64,000 nucleotides of DNA, taken from assembly GCF_019192735.1 (NCBI RefSeq), contig NZ_JAHTKP010000002.1, positions 62,001-126,000 of the forward strand. The letters are read 5' to 3'. The translations under genes were made by a program, and so were the position numbers. Below the pieces are notes generated by a model. The model worked only from the letters and a program-made list of their open reading frames with translations. It did no database searches and was not told the DNA's origin. Position 1 is the first letter of the stretch. Each line of letters begins with the position of its first letter. Source of the DNA: Kitasatospora aureofaciens (GTDB taxonomy: Bacteria; Actinomycetota; Actinomycetes; Streptomycetales; Streptomycetaceae). Positions 43,408 through 51,893 of this stretch are shown here, in pieces.

Positions 43408-45983
43408 GCGCGTCCGCGATCACCGTTCGGCTCAGCCTGCGCTCGCTGCGCGCCCACAAGCGGCGGCTGGCCGGCACCTTCCTCTCCATCCTGCTCGGAG
43501 TCAGCTTCCTCACCGGCACGATGGTGCTCGGCGACACCCTGCGGGCCAACTTCGACACCCTCTTCGCCGACGCCAACGCGGGCACCGACGTCGTGGTCCG
43601 CAGCGCCGACGTGCTGGACTCCCCGGGGACGGCCGGCGGCGTGCGTGCGCCGGTGGACTCCGCGCTCGCCGAGCGGCTGCGTGCCGCCCCCGGGGTGGCG
43701 GCGGCCGAGCCGTCCGTCCAGGGCGCGGGCCAACTGGTCGGCGCCGACGGCAAACCGATCGGCGGTCAGGGCCCGCCCACCCTCGCGGGCAATTGGCTCA
43801 CCGACGGTCGGCTCAACCCCTACCGGCTGGCCGAGGGCCGGGCGCCGGCCGCCCCGGGCGAGGTCGTGGTGAACCGCGGCGCGGCGAAGACCGGCGGGCT
43901 GCACCTCGGCTCGACCACGGTGCTGCGCACGCCCGATCCGGTGCCGGTCACCGTCGTCGGCATCGCCACCTTCGGCGCGAGCGCGGACGGCATGGGACCG
44001 AGCACCTTCACCGCCATGACCTTCGCGGACGCGGAGCACTACCTCACCCCCAAGGGCGCGGGGCAGGCCAGTTCGATCCAGGTCCGCGCGGCGGGAGGGG
44101 TGTCCCAGCAGGAGCTGGTCGCCCGGATCGTCCCGCAGCTGCCGGCCGGGGTGCAGGCGATCACCGGCACGGCGGCCACCCGGGAGAGCACCCAGCTGCT
44201 GTCCGGGCGGTTCCTGAGCATGTTCACCACGCTGCTGCTGGTCTTCGCCGGGATCGCGCTGCTGGTGGCCACGTTCACCATCCACAACACCTTCGCCATC
44301 GTGGTCGCCCAGCGGTCCAGGGAGAACGCGCTGCTGCGGGCGCTGGGTGCGGTTCGCGGCCAGGTCCTCGGGGCGACGCTCGCGGAGGCGCTGACCGTCG
44401 GCGCGCTGGCCTCGCTCGGCGGGCTGCTGGGCGGGATCGGGGTGGCGGCCGGGCTCAAGGCGCTGTTCTCGGCGCTCGGCTTCGCGCTGCCGACCGGCGG
44501 CATGGTGATCAGCGCGGCCGCGGTAGTGCTGCCGCTGCTGGTCGGGACGCTGGTCGCGGTGGGCTCGGCGCTGCTGCCCGCCGTCCGGGCCGGGCGGACG
44601 GCACCGCTGGCGGCGCTCCGGGACACCGGCGTCGACCGGGCGGCCGAGGGACGCTCCGGCACCGTCCGGGTGCTGCTCGGCGGCCTGCTGGTGGCGGCGG
44701 GCGTGCCGGTGGCCGTCCTCGGTGCCACCGACGGTCCGTCGGTCCTGCTGACGGCCGGCGGGGCGCTGGCGGTGCTGGCCGGCGTGGTGGTGCTCGGGCC
44801 GGTCGCGGCGGCCTTCGCGGTCCGGACGCTGGGTGCGCCGCTGCCGAGGCTGCGCGGCGTCTCCGGCACGCTGGCCCGGCGCAACGCGGCCCGCAACCCG
44901 CGCTGCACGGCGGCCACGGCGAGCGCGCTGATGATCGGGGTCGCGGTGGTGACGCTGTTCACCGTCTTCGGCGCGTCGATCAAGGCCACGCTGGACGACA
45001 CGGTGCGCAAGTCCTTCGCCGGCGATCTCGCCGTCACCACCTCGTCCTTCGGCGCGGGCGGCAGCGGGATCAGCCCGAAGGTGGCCGATGCGCTCGCCCA
45101 ACTGCCGGACGTGCGGCAGACGGTGGGGCTCGGCCGGGGCGTGGCCCGGATCGACGGGCACGGCCGGGTGCTGGACGTCACCGATCCGGCGCGGCTGGCC
45201 GGGATCGTCGACCTCGGCCGGGTCGACGGCTCGCTCGATGCTCTCGGTACGGACGGCCTGGCGGTCTCCCGCAGCGAGGCGGAGCAGCACGGCTGGCGGC
45301 TCGGCCAGAGCGTCACCGTCGGCTTCGCGGACGGCGCGAGCGGGCCGTTCACCGTCCGCGCGCTGTACGAGGGCGGCGGGCTGGCCGGCGACTACCTGAT
45401 AACCCGCCAGGCCTGGGCCCCGCACCGGGGGCAGGACGCCGACACCATGGTCGCGGTCGGGCTGCGCAGCGGGGTCTCGCTGACCGCCGGCAAGGCGGCC
45501 GTGCAGAAGGCGCTGGCGCCGTTCGGCAACCCGCAGGTGCAGGACCGGGACGAGTACGCGGCGAGCGCGGCCTCCGGGGTCGACATGATGCTGTCGGTGG
45601 TCTACGCGCTGCTGGCGCTGGCCGTGCTGATCGCGCTGCTGGGTATCGCCAACACCCTGACGCTGGCGGTGTACGAGCGGACCAGGGAGTTGGGCCTGCT
45701 GCGGGCGGTTGGCCAGACCAGGGCCCAGCTGCGGGGCATAGTGCGCTGGGAGTCGGTGCTGGTGGCCGCGTTCGGGACGGTCGGCGGGCTCGGGCTCGGG
45801 GCGTTCCTCGGGTGGGCGCTGGTGAAGGCCTCGGACAGCGCGGGGACGGGCTCGTTCGCGATACCGCCGGAGCAGCTGGCCGTGGTCCTGGCGGCCGGGC
45901 TGCTGGCGGGCGCGGTGGCCGGACTCCGCCCGGCGGGCCGGGCGGCGCGGCTGGACGTGCTGCGGGCGATCGCGACGGAGTGA
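43404..45983 (+). CDS. FtsX-family ABC permease
   Basis: An 859-residue permease with two FtsX cores: an N-terminal helix, an extracellular MacB-like domain (about 40-250), three helices (about 270-400), a second helix-plus-periplasmic-domain pair (about 480-700) and a final three helices ending RPAGRAARLDVLRAIATE. This is the duplicated form with about ten membrane segments that is common in actinobacteria. Such transporters export or extract peptides, lipids or antimicrobials rather than importing nutrients. The start overlaps the ATPase stop (ATGA). Confidence 0.92.
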   Translation: MSASAITVRLSLRSLRAHKRRLAGTFLSILLGVSFLTGTMVLGDTLRANFDTLFADANAGTDVVVRSADVLDSPGTAGGVRAPVDSALAERLRAAPGVAAAEPSVQGAGQLVGADGKPIGGQGPPTLAGNWLTDGRLNPYRLAEGRAPAAPGEVVVNRGAAKTGGLHLGSTTVLRTPDPVPVTVVGIATFGASADGMGPSTFTAMTFADAEHYLTPKGAGQASSIQVRAAGGVSQQELVARIVPQLPAGVQAITGTAATRESTQLLSGRFLSMFTTLLLVFAGIALLVATFTIHNTFAIVVAQRSRENALLRALGAVRGQVLGATLAEALTVGALASLGGLLGGIGVAAGLKALFSALGFALPTGGMVISAAAVVLPLLVGTLVAVGSALLPAVRAGRTAPLAALRDTGVDRAAEGRSGTVRVLLGGLLVAAGVPVAVLGATDGPSVLLTAGGALAVLAGVVVLGPVAAAFAVRTLGAPLPRLRGVSGTLARRNAARNPRCTAATASALMIGVAVVTLFTVFGASIKATLDDTVRKSFAGDLAVTTSSFGAGGSGISPKVADALAQLPDVRQTVGLGRGVARIDGHGRVLDVTDPARLAGIVDLGRVDGSLDALGTDGLAVSRSEAEQHGWRLGQSVTVGFADGASGPFTVRALYEGGGLAGDYLITRQAWAPHRGQDADTMVAVGLRSGVSLTAGKAAVQKALAPFGNPQVQDRDEYAASAASGVDMMLSVVYALLALAVLIALLGIANTLTLAVYERTRELGLLRAVGQTRAQLRGIVRWESVLVAAFGTVGGLGLGAFLGWALVKASDSAGTGSFAIPPEQLAVVLAAGLLAGAVAGLRPAGRAARLDVLRAIATE

Positions 45984-46023
45984 GAGGGCAGGGTGAGCGG
46001 ATGGAATGAAAGGGGGAACGGGC

Positions 46024-46908
46024 TCAGCCCGCGGCCCGCCGCGGGAACACCTCCCGCAGCAGCGGCTCGGGCAGGCCGCGGCGGCGCCACTCACGCGGGT
46101 AGCCGAGCGAGACCTCCTCGAACGGCACGCCGTCGTAGGTGGTCTTCCGGGGGATGTGCAGATGGCCGTAGATCATCGCGGCGGTGTTGAAGCGGCGGTG
46201 CCAGTCGGCCGTCAGCTCGGTGCCGCACCACTGGGCGAACTCGGGGTACCAGAGGATCTCGGTGGGTTGCCGGACCAGCGGGTAGTGGTTGACCAGGACC
46301 AGTGGCACGTCGGGGTCGCAGGCCGCCAGCCGCTGCTCGGTCAGCCGGACGCGCTCGCGGCACCAGGAGTCGCGGTCCGGGAACGGGTCCGGGTGGAGCA
46401 TCCGCTCGTCCGCGCAGACGATGCCGCTCTCGTAGGCCACCGCCAGGGACTCCTCCTTGGTGGTCGCGCCGGGCGCACGGAAGGAGTAGTCGTAGAGGAG
46501 GAAGAGCGGGGCGACGGCGACCGGTCCGCCGGCGCCCTGCCAGACCGGGTACGGGTCCTCGGGGGTGACCACGCCGAGGCCGCGACACAGCTGCACCAGG
46601 TGCTCGTAGCGGGCGACACCGCGCAGCTGCACCGGGTCGTCGGGGTGGGTCCACAGCTCGTGGTTGCCGGGGGCCCACACCACGCGGGCGAAGCGTTCGG
46701 CGAGCAGACCGAGCGCCCACTCGATGCTGGTGCTGAGCTCGCCGACGTCGCCGGCGATGATCAGCCAGTCGTCGGGGCTGCCGGGCTGGAGCTTCTCCAC
46801 CAGGTCGCGGTTCTCCTGGTAGGAGATGTGCAGGTCGCTCACGGCGAGCAGCCGCCCGCCCGCTCCGGTGGGCTCCGGCTCTGCGTTCGTGCGGTACTCG
46901 GTAGTCAC
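46024..46908 (-). CDS. Calcineurin-like metallophosphoesterase
   Basis: A 294-residue phosphoesterase. The metal-site motifs are in order: DLH (Asp25, His27), GDVGE (Asp54), GNHE (Asn82, His83), NHYP (His208) and GHLH (His249, His251). No signal peptide, so cytosolic. In other Streptomyces a very similar gene is found next to a Sfp-type phosphopantetheinyl transferase; here that enzyme is 10 kb away. The GTG start at 46908 has AGGGGGCAGGA immediately upstream. Substrate unknown. Confidence 0.88.
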   Translation of the reverse strand: MTTEYRTNAEPEPTGAGGRLLAVSDLHISYQENRDLVEKLQPGSPDDWLIIAGDVGELSTSIEWALGLLAERFARVVWAPGNHELWTHPDDPVQLRGVARYEHLVQLCRGLGVVTPEDPYPVWQGAGGPVAVAPLFLLYDYSFRAPGATTKEESLAVAYESGIVCADERMLHPDPFPDRDSWCRERVRLTEQRLAACDPDVPLVLVNHYPLVRQPTEILWYPEFAQWCGTELTADWHRRFNTAAMIYGHLHIPRKTTYDGVPFEEVSLGYPREWRRRGLPEPLLREVFPRRAAG

Positions 46909-47074
46909 TCCTGCCCCCTGTGGTCACCCGGCCGTTGCCGCCACAGTACGGGGGCGAGGCGGGGTCGCGGGGCAGGTTGACGGGATCAGTCGTTCGAAAG
47001 GTGGGTCTGACGTGGGCAGGTGAGGGGAGGTGAGGGCGCGCGAGGGCTCGCCGGGCGCAGTGCCGGGCATGGCC

Positions 47075-47383
47075 TCAGGGGCCGAACTCCATGATCACGC
47101 CGTGCGCGGACACGGTCGTGGCGGTGAGGATCGCCAGTGCGGCGATGCCGAGCACCAGGCCGAGGACGGCCCGGCCGCGCCGCCGGGTGCCGCGGACCAG
47201 GGCCAGCGTGGCGAGGGTGATGGCGAGCGGCCCCAGGACGACGTTGAAGATCAGCAGGCCCGGGAGGCCGAGCAGGAAGGAGGCGACGGCCAGGTTGTCG
47301 GCTTCGGCAACGGCCTGACGGCGCGTGGCGGCGGCCCGGTGGTCGGTGGCGGTGGCTGCGGTGGCGGGGGTGGCGGTGCTCAT
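47075..47383 (-). CDS. Small two-helix membrane protein (DUF4190-like)
   Basis: A 102-residue protein. After a Thr/Ala-rich lead (about 28 residues) come two membrane helices (NLAVASFLLGLPGLLIFNVVLG and AVLGLVLGIAALAILTATTV) separated by a basic RGTRRRGR loop. The pattern with LGPLAITLATLALVRG fits DUF4190-type proteins. The function is unknown. It lies 40 bp downstream of the 51-residue membrane protein gene, so both are probably one operon under the divergent TetR. Confidence 0.7.
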   Translation of the reverse strand: MSTATPATAATATDHRAAATRRQAVAEADNLAVASFLLGLPGLLIFNVVLGPLAITLATLALVRGTRRRGRAVLGLVLGIAALAILTATTVSAHGVIMEFGP

Positions 47384-47423
47384 GGCGTGGCAGGTCCTCT
47401 CTGGCGGAAAGGTGCGGTCCGGG

Positions 47424-47579
47424 TCAGCGCTGCCGCAGGCGGGCGAGGCCCTCGCGGGCGCCGAAGGCGAGCAGCCAGGCGGTGATGGCGGCGGAGGCGG
47501 TGAGGAACACCGGGAGCGAGGTGTGCGCGGCGGCGCCGATCAGGACGCCCATCGCGACCAGGGCGGAGAGCAGGATCAC
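47424..47579 (-). CDS. 51-residue membrane protein
   Basis: A short gene missed by length filters. It starts at a GTG (47579-47577) with AAGGAAGGG 5 nt upstream and ends TGA at 47426-47424. The product has one or two hydrophobic segments (ILLSALVAMGVLIGAA, FLTASAAITAWLLAFGA) and a basic end (REGLARLRQR). It is followed by the DUF4190-like gene and preceded by the TetR operator region, so it is a likely target of that TetR. Confidence 0.65.
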   Translation of the reverse strand: MILLSALVAMGVLIGAAAHTSLPVFLTASAAITAWLLAFGAREGLARLRQR

Positions 47580-47660
47580 GGCTGGCCCTTCCTTCTGCTT
47601 CGGTTGCCGGTTTCGGCTGCCGGTCCGGCTGCCGAGTCGGGTCGGTAACCGGTTTCGGTT

Positions 47661-47730
47661 GACAAGTGTTCACTGACTTCGCCCCACTCTACGCCCGACT
47701 GGCCAAGTTCGGCAAACACTTGTTTACTGA
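47661..47730. promoter_or_regulatory. Two related TetR-operator-like sites
   Basis: GACAAGTGTTCACTGA (47661-47676) and AAACACTTGTTTACTGA (47714-47730) share an ACAAGTGTT core in opposite orientations and a common ACTGA end. Both are AT-rich for this genome and lie between the divergent TetR and membrane-protein genes; the second is 6 bp from the TetR GTG. Confidence 0.65.
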
Positions 47731-47735
47731 ATGAC

Positions 47736-48365
47736 GTGAATCACACCGTTGGGGCCAGGCAGGCCCAGAAGCAGCAGAGCCGCCGGGCGTTGCTGGACGC
47801 GGGCCTGCGCCTGCTGGCCGACCAGAACTTCGCGAGCCTCGGTGTCCGTGAGGTCACCCGTGCCGCCGGGCTCTCGCCGGCCGCCTTCTACCGGCACTTC
47901 CCGGACCTTGCCGCGCTCGGCGTCGCCCTGGTCGAGGAGTCGCTGGCGAGCCTGCACGTCATGATCCGTTCGGTGCTCGCCGGGGAGGGCGGCGCCGAGG
48001 AGCTGATCGACCGTGCGGTGGACGTCATCGAGCAGCACGTCCGCGAGCACCAGCCGCACGTCCGCTTCCTGGCGCGCGAGCGGCACGGCGGAGTCCGGCG
48101 GGTGCGCGAGGCGATCGACGCCGAACTCGGCCGCTTCGCCGAGGAGGTGGGCGCGGCCCTGGGGCTCCAGCCGGTCTCGGAGGGGTGGAGCGAGGACGAC
48201 CTGCGGATGCTCGCCGAGTTGTATGTGGACCACATGGTGTCCACGGCCGCCGCGTTCCTGGAGGCGCAGGAGACCGATCCGGCCCGCGAGGCGCACATCG
48301 CCGCCACTGCGCGGCTGCAGTTGCGCCTGATCAGCCTCGGCAGGCGGCACTGGCAAGGGAGTTGA
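47736..48365 (+). CDS. TetR-family regulator
   Basis: A 209-residue repressor with an N-terminal HTH (RALLDAGLRLLADQNFASLGVREVTRAAGLSPAAFYRHF) and a helical ligand domain that includes EQHVREHQPHVRFLARERHGG. This ligand-domain pattern resembles the FabR-like TetR proteins that sense acyl-CoA or acyl-ACP, but that is by eye only. It opens with a GTG at 47736, 6 bp after the operator-like site. It probably represses itself and the two small membrane-protein genes on the other strand. Confidence 0.85.
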   Translation: MNHTVGARQAQKQQSRRALLDAGLRLLADQNFASLGVREVTRAAGLSPAAFYRHFPDLAALGVALVEESLASLHVMIRSVLAGEGGAEELIDRAVDVIEQHVREHQPHVRFLARERHGGVRRVREAIDAELGRFAEEVGAALGLQPVSEGWSEDDLRMLAELYVDHMVSTAAAFLEAQETDPAREAHIAATARLQLRLISLGRRHWQGS

Positions 48366-48506
48366 CCGGCCCGTTCGACCGGAAACGGTGATGGCGGCCG
48401 GGCGTGGGCCGTGGTGTGCCGAGTGACCTCTCCATGGTGGTGGACCTCTTGACATGGCGTCATGTCCGCGACAGGTTTGGTGGACCCCCACACCGAGAGG
48501 TCTCTC

Positions 48507-49427
48507 ATGAGGAAGCCGCTCATAGGCATGCTCGCCGCGGTCCTGGTCGCCGGAGCCACCGCGCTGACCGGAGCCGTCCCGGCCCATGCCGCCACCACTG
48601 CGACCGCTCAGGCCGCCACCACGACGAATGCTGCCACCGCTACGAATACTCGGGCCGCCGCCGTCGCGGACACCAAGGCCGCCCCGCCCCTCGCCGCCGT
48701 CGACTTCACCGGCACGGTGGCGCTCGACAACTGCTCCGGCTCGCTCGTCCGGATGCCCGGCTCGGCCGGCAGCGACCCGGCGCTCGTCCTCTCCAACGGC
48801 CACTGCCTGGAGTCCGGTATGCCAGGCCCCGGCCAGGTGGTCGTCGACCAGCCGTCCAGCCGGACCTTCACCCTGCTCAGCGGCTCCGGCGGCAACCTCG
48901 CCACGCTGAACGCCACCAAGGTGGTCTACGGCGCCATGACCGACACCGACGTGTCGATCTACCAGCTCGACACGAGTTACGACGCGATCCGGACGCAGTA
49001 CGGGATCGCCCCGCTGACCATCTCCGTCGACCACCCCACCCAGGGCACCGACATCCGGGTGGTCTCCGGTTACTGGAAGCGGATCTACTCCTGCTCGGTC
49101 GACGGCTTCGCGTACCAGCTGCAGGAAGCCGACTGGACGTTCAAGGACTCCGTCCGCTACACGTCCGGCTGCAACGTGATCGGCGGCACCTCCGGCTCGC
49201 CGGTGGTCGACGCGAACACCGGCCAGGTGGTCGCCGTCAACAACACGATCAACGAGAACGGCGAGTCCTGCACGCTGAACAACCCGTGCGAGGTCGACCA
49301 GACCGGCGCGGTGACGGTCCACCAGGGCATCGGCTACGCCCAGGAGACCTACATCATCCCGGCCTGCTTCGCCGCCGGGAACCAGCTCGACCTCACCCTG
49401 CCCGGCTGCGTTCTGCCCCGCCCTTGA
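48507..49427 (+). CDS. Secreted trypsin-like serine protease (S1 family)
   Basis: A 306-residue exported protease. The Sec signal (KPLIGMLAAVLVAGATALTGAVPAHA) ends near residue 28, followed by a Thr/Ala-rich pro-region of about 35 residues. The catalytic triad is visible: His99 in SNGHC, Asp148 in TDTDVSIY and Ser229 in GGTSGSPV, with disulfide-type cysteines around them. The ATG at 48507 follows GAGAGG. It is followed by a hairpin and a second secreted peptidase gene in the same direction, which suggests a shared role in extracellular protein use. Confidence 0.87.
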   Translation: MRKPLIGMLAAVLVAGATALTGAVPAHAATTATAQAATTTNAATATNTRAAAVADTKAAPPLAAVDFTGTVALDNCSGSLVRMPGSAGSDPALVLSNGHCLESGMPGPGQVVVDQPSSRTFTLLSGSGGNLATLNATKVVYGAMTDTDVSIYQLDTSYDAIRTQYGIAPLTISVDHPTQGTDIRVVSGYWKRIYSCSVDGFAYQLQEADWTFKDSVRYTSGCNVIGGTSGSPVVDANTGQVVAVNNTINENGESCTLNNPCEVDQTGAVTVHQGIGYAQETYIIPACFAAGNQLDLTLPGCVLPRP

Positions 49428-49444
49428 CCAGCACCGTTTCCCCG

Positions 49445-49475
49445 ATGGGCCACCCGCGACCGGCGAGTGGCCCAT
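49445..49475. terminator. Hairpin between the two protease genes
   Basis: ATGGGCCAC (49445-49453) and GTGGCCCAT (49467-49475) form a perfect 9-bp stem around a 13-nt GC-rich loop, 18 bp past the protease stop. Confidence 0.7.
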
Positions 49476-49567
49476 TCGGCCGTCTACCGGACGGCCGCCG
49501 CACCACCCGCACCGCAGAGTTGTGCCGACAAGGCGCCTGTCATGTCCGTTGATCAGATGGAGAGTTG

Positions 49568-51085
49568 ATGAGCACCAGGTTCAGAAGACTGCTGGTTTCC
49601 GCCCTGCTGATACCGCTGCTGACTGCCGGCGGCGGCCTGGCGACCCCCGCGTTCGCCCAGACCGCGGGCAGTGCGCAGACCGCGGACAGCGCCCGGACCG
49701 CGGACAGTGCGCAGAGCGCCCAGGCCCGCGACGTCGCCGCCGACCCGACCGCCGACATCAAGGACCGCCTGGCGGCGATCCCCGGGATGACCATCACCGA
49801 GGAGAAGCCGACCACCATCGGCCACCGCTACTTCCTGCTCACCTACACCCAGCCGATCGACCACTTCCGCCCCTGGCTGGGCACCTTCCAGCAGCGCATC
49901 AGCGTGCTGCACCGCGGCTACGACCGCCCGACCGTCTTCTACACCAACGGCTACACGCTGGGCACCACCCCGTCGCGCACCGAGCCGACCCGGCTGGTCG
50001 ACGGCAACCAGGTCTCCATCGAGTACCGCTTCTTCACCCCGTCGCGCCCCGACCCGGCCGACTGGTCCAAGGCCGGCATCCGCCAGGCGGCCGCCGACTC
50101 GCACCGGATCGTCACCGCGCTGAAGCAGATCTACCAGCGCGAGTGGCTCTCCACCGGCGCCAGCAAGGGCGGCATGTCCTCCACCTACTACCGCCGGTTC
50201 TACCCGGACGACGTGGCGGGCACGATCGCGTACGTCGCGCCGAACAACACCGACGTCAGCGACGACACCTCGTACAGCGAGTTCTTCCAGAACGTCGGCA
50301 CCCCCGAATGCCGGGCCGCCCTCAATGCCGTCCAGCGCGAGCTGCTGGTGCGCCGGGACCGGCTGGAGCCCCGCTACGAGGCCGACAACAAGGCCGCCGG
50401 CTCCACCTTCAACGTCATCGGGACCGTGGACCGGGCCTACGAGGGCAGCGTGCTCGACGTGGTCTGGGGATTCTGGCAGTACAGCATGGAGGCCGACTGC
50501 GCCAAGGTCCCGGTGGCGGCCACCGCGACCGACGACGAGCTGTACAAGTGGTTCGACGCGCAGGAGGGCGTGACCAGCTCCAGCGACCAGGGCCTGGCGA
50601 AGTACACCGCGTACTACTACCAGGCCGCGACCGAACTCGGCGCGCCGTACTTCGACGTCTCGTACCTGAAGGACCTCCTGCACTACGACTACAAGGAGCT
50701 GTACGCGCCGCGCGCGTACGTGCCGAAGGAGATCCCGACGACCTTCAACCCGCGCGCGATGCCCGACATCGACCGCTGGGTGAAGCGCAGCGCCGAGCGG
50801 ATCATCTTCGTGTACGGCGGCAACGACCCGTGGGGCGCCAAGCCGTTCGAGCTGGGCCGGGGCAGCGAGGACTGCTACGTCTACACCGTCCCGGGCGGCA
50901 ACCACGGCTCCAACATCAGCAAGCTGCCGGCCGACGAGTCGGCCGAGGCGACCGCCAAGGTGCTGGAGTGGGCCGGCCTGGCCGACCAGAGCACCGCGCG
51001 CTCGCTCGCGAAGTCGCAGCAGCAGATCCCGCCGTTCGGCCCGCTCGACGAGGAGGGCCAGAAGCTGGAGCGTCACCCGCTCTAA
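49568..51085 (+). CDS. Secreted tripeptidyl/prolyl aminopeptidase (peptidase S37 family)
   Basis: A 505-residue exported peptidase. A signal peptide (residues 1-30, ending PAFA) is followed by a short repetitive QTAD/SAR stretch. The alpha/beta-hydrolase triad is in place: Ser199 in TGASKGGM, Asp420 in YGGNDPWGA and His446 in PGGNHGSN. This arrangement and length match the Streptomyces S37 mycelial peptidases that release tri- and tetrapeptides. The ATG at 49568 follows GGAGAG; a TTG three bases upstream is less likely. A 13-bp tandem repeat starts at its stop codon. Confidence 0.88.
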   Translation: MSTRFRRLLVSALLIPLLTAGGGLATPAFAQTAGSAQTADSARTADSAQSAQARDVAADPTADIKDRLAAIPGMTITEEKPTTIGHRYFLLTYTQPIDHFRPWLGTFQQRISVLHRGYDRPTVFYTNGYTLGTTPSRTEPTRLVDGNQVSIEYRFFTPSRPDPADWSKAGIRQAAADSHRIVTALKQIYQREWLSTGASKGGMSSTYYRRFYPDDVAGTIAYVAPNNTDVSDDTSYSEFFQNVGTPECRAALNAVQRELLVRRDRLEPRYEADNKAAGSTFNVIGTVDRAYEGSVLDVVWGFWQYSMEADCAKVPVAATATDDELYKWFDAQEGVTSSSDQGLAKYTAYYYQAATELGAPYFDVSYLKDLLHYDYKELYAPRAYVPKEIPTTFNPRAMPDIDRWVKRSAERIIFVYGGNDPWGAKPFELGRGSEDCYVYTVPGGNHGSNISKLPADESAEATAKVLEWAGLADQSTARSLAKSQQQIPPFGPLDEEGQKLERHPL

Positions 51086-51121
51086 CGCACGCCCTTAACG
51101 CACGCTCGTAACGCACGTTCG
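51083..51121 (+). repeat. 13-bp tandem repeat starting at a stop codon
   Basis: Three units (51083-51095, 51096-51108, 51109-51121), each beginning TAACGCACG; the first TAA is the real stop, and a TAGCGG fragment follows. Confidence 0.8.
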
Positions 51122-51195
51122 TAGCGGAGGCCGTCTCCGGACCACGTCCGGGGGCGGCCTTTGTGCACATCGGGTCCGCCCCCTCCCCGAAGTAC

Positions 51196-51210
51196 TGAAT
51201 CGGTGCTTCA
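51196..51210. promoter_or_regulatory. TGAA-N7-TTCA dyad before a TetR gene
   Basis: A 4-bp-arm dyad with TCGGTGC between, 9 bp before the ATG at 51219. It is short, but its position and the AT-containing arms fit an autoregulatory TetR operator. Confidence 0.45.
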
Positions 51211-51218
51211 ATGCTTCC

Positions 51219-51893
51219 ATGGCCTACCGACGCACGCCCGCCGTACAAGCCCGCCTGGACGCCCAGCGCGAGGCCGTGCTCCAGTCGGCCGTGGGCCTGC
51301 TCGCCGAGCGCGGCTACGGGGGCTGCACGATGGCCGCGGTGGCGGACCGGGCCGGGATCGCCACCGGCAGCGTCTACCAGCACTTCGCCAACAAGGCCGA
51401 GCTGTCCGTGCAGTTGTTCCGCCGGGTGGTCAACCATGAGATCGCCGCGGTGAACGCCGCCGTCGCCCGCCGCGAGACGCCGGAGCAGCGGATCGCCGCC
51501 GTCGTCGAGACGTTCGCCGCCCGCGCCCTGCGCGCGCCGCGGCTGGCGTACGCGCTGCTGGTCGAGCCGGCCGACGCGGTCGTGGACACCGAACGCCTGG
51601 TGTTCCGGCGGGCGTTCCGGGACGTGATCGCCACCGAGATCGCCGCCGCCGTGGCGAGCGGGCGGCTGCCCGAGCAGGACCCGGTGCTGACGGCCGCCGC
51701 CCTGGTCGGCGCGGTCGGCGAGGCCCTGGCCGGCCCGCTCGCGGCAGCACCCGTCGGGCAGGCCGACCCCAACGCCGGGCAGGCCGACCCCGATGTCGAA
51801 GCCACCACCGTCGAAGCCACCACCGAGGTGGTCCCCGCCTTGGTCTCCTTCACCCTGCGTGCCCTGGGAGGACGCGATGACAGCGACGCATGA
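51219..51893 (+). CDS. TetR-family regulator (acyl-CoA dehydrogenase operon)
   Basis: A 224-residue repressor with HTH VLQSAVGLLAERGYGGCTMAAVADRAGIATGSVYQHF. The C-terminal ligand domain has LAYALLVEPADAVVDTERLVFRRAFRD, a common form among TetR proteins linked to fatty-acid or acyl-CoA genes. A Pro/Asp/Ala repeat (GQADPNAGQADPD, VEATTVEATTEV) lies near the end. Its stop overlaps the acyl-CoA dehydrogenase start by 17 bp, so the regulator heads an operon that it probably represses. Confidence 0.85.
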   Translation: MAYRRTPAVQARLDAQREAVLQSAVGLLAERGYGGCTMAAVADRAGIATGSVYQHFANKAELSVQLFRRVVNHEIAAVNAAVARRETPEQRIAAVVETFAARALRAPRLAYALLVEPADAVVDTERLVFRRAFRDVIATEIAAAVASGRLPEQDPVLTAAALVGAVGEALAGPLAAAPVGQADPNAGQADPDVEATTVEATTEVVPALVSFTLRALGGRDDSDA

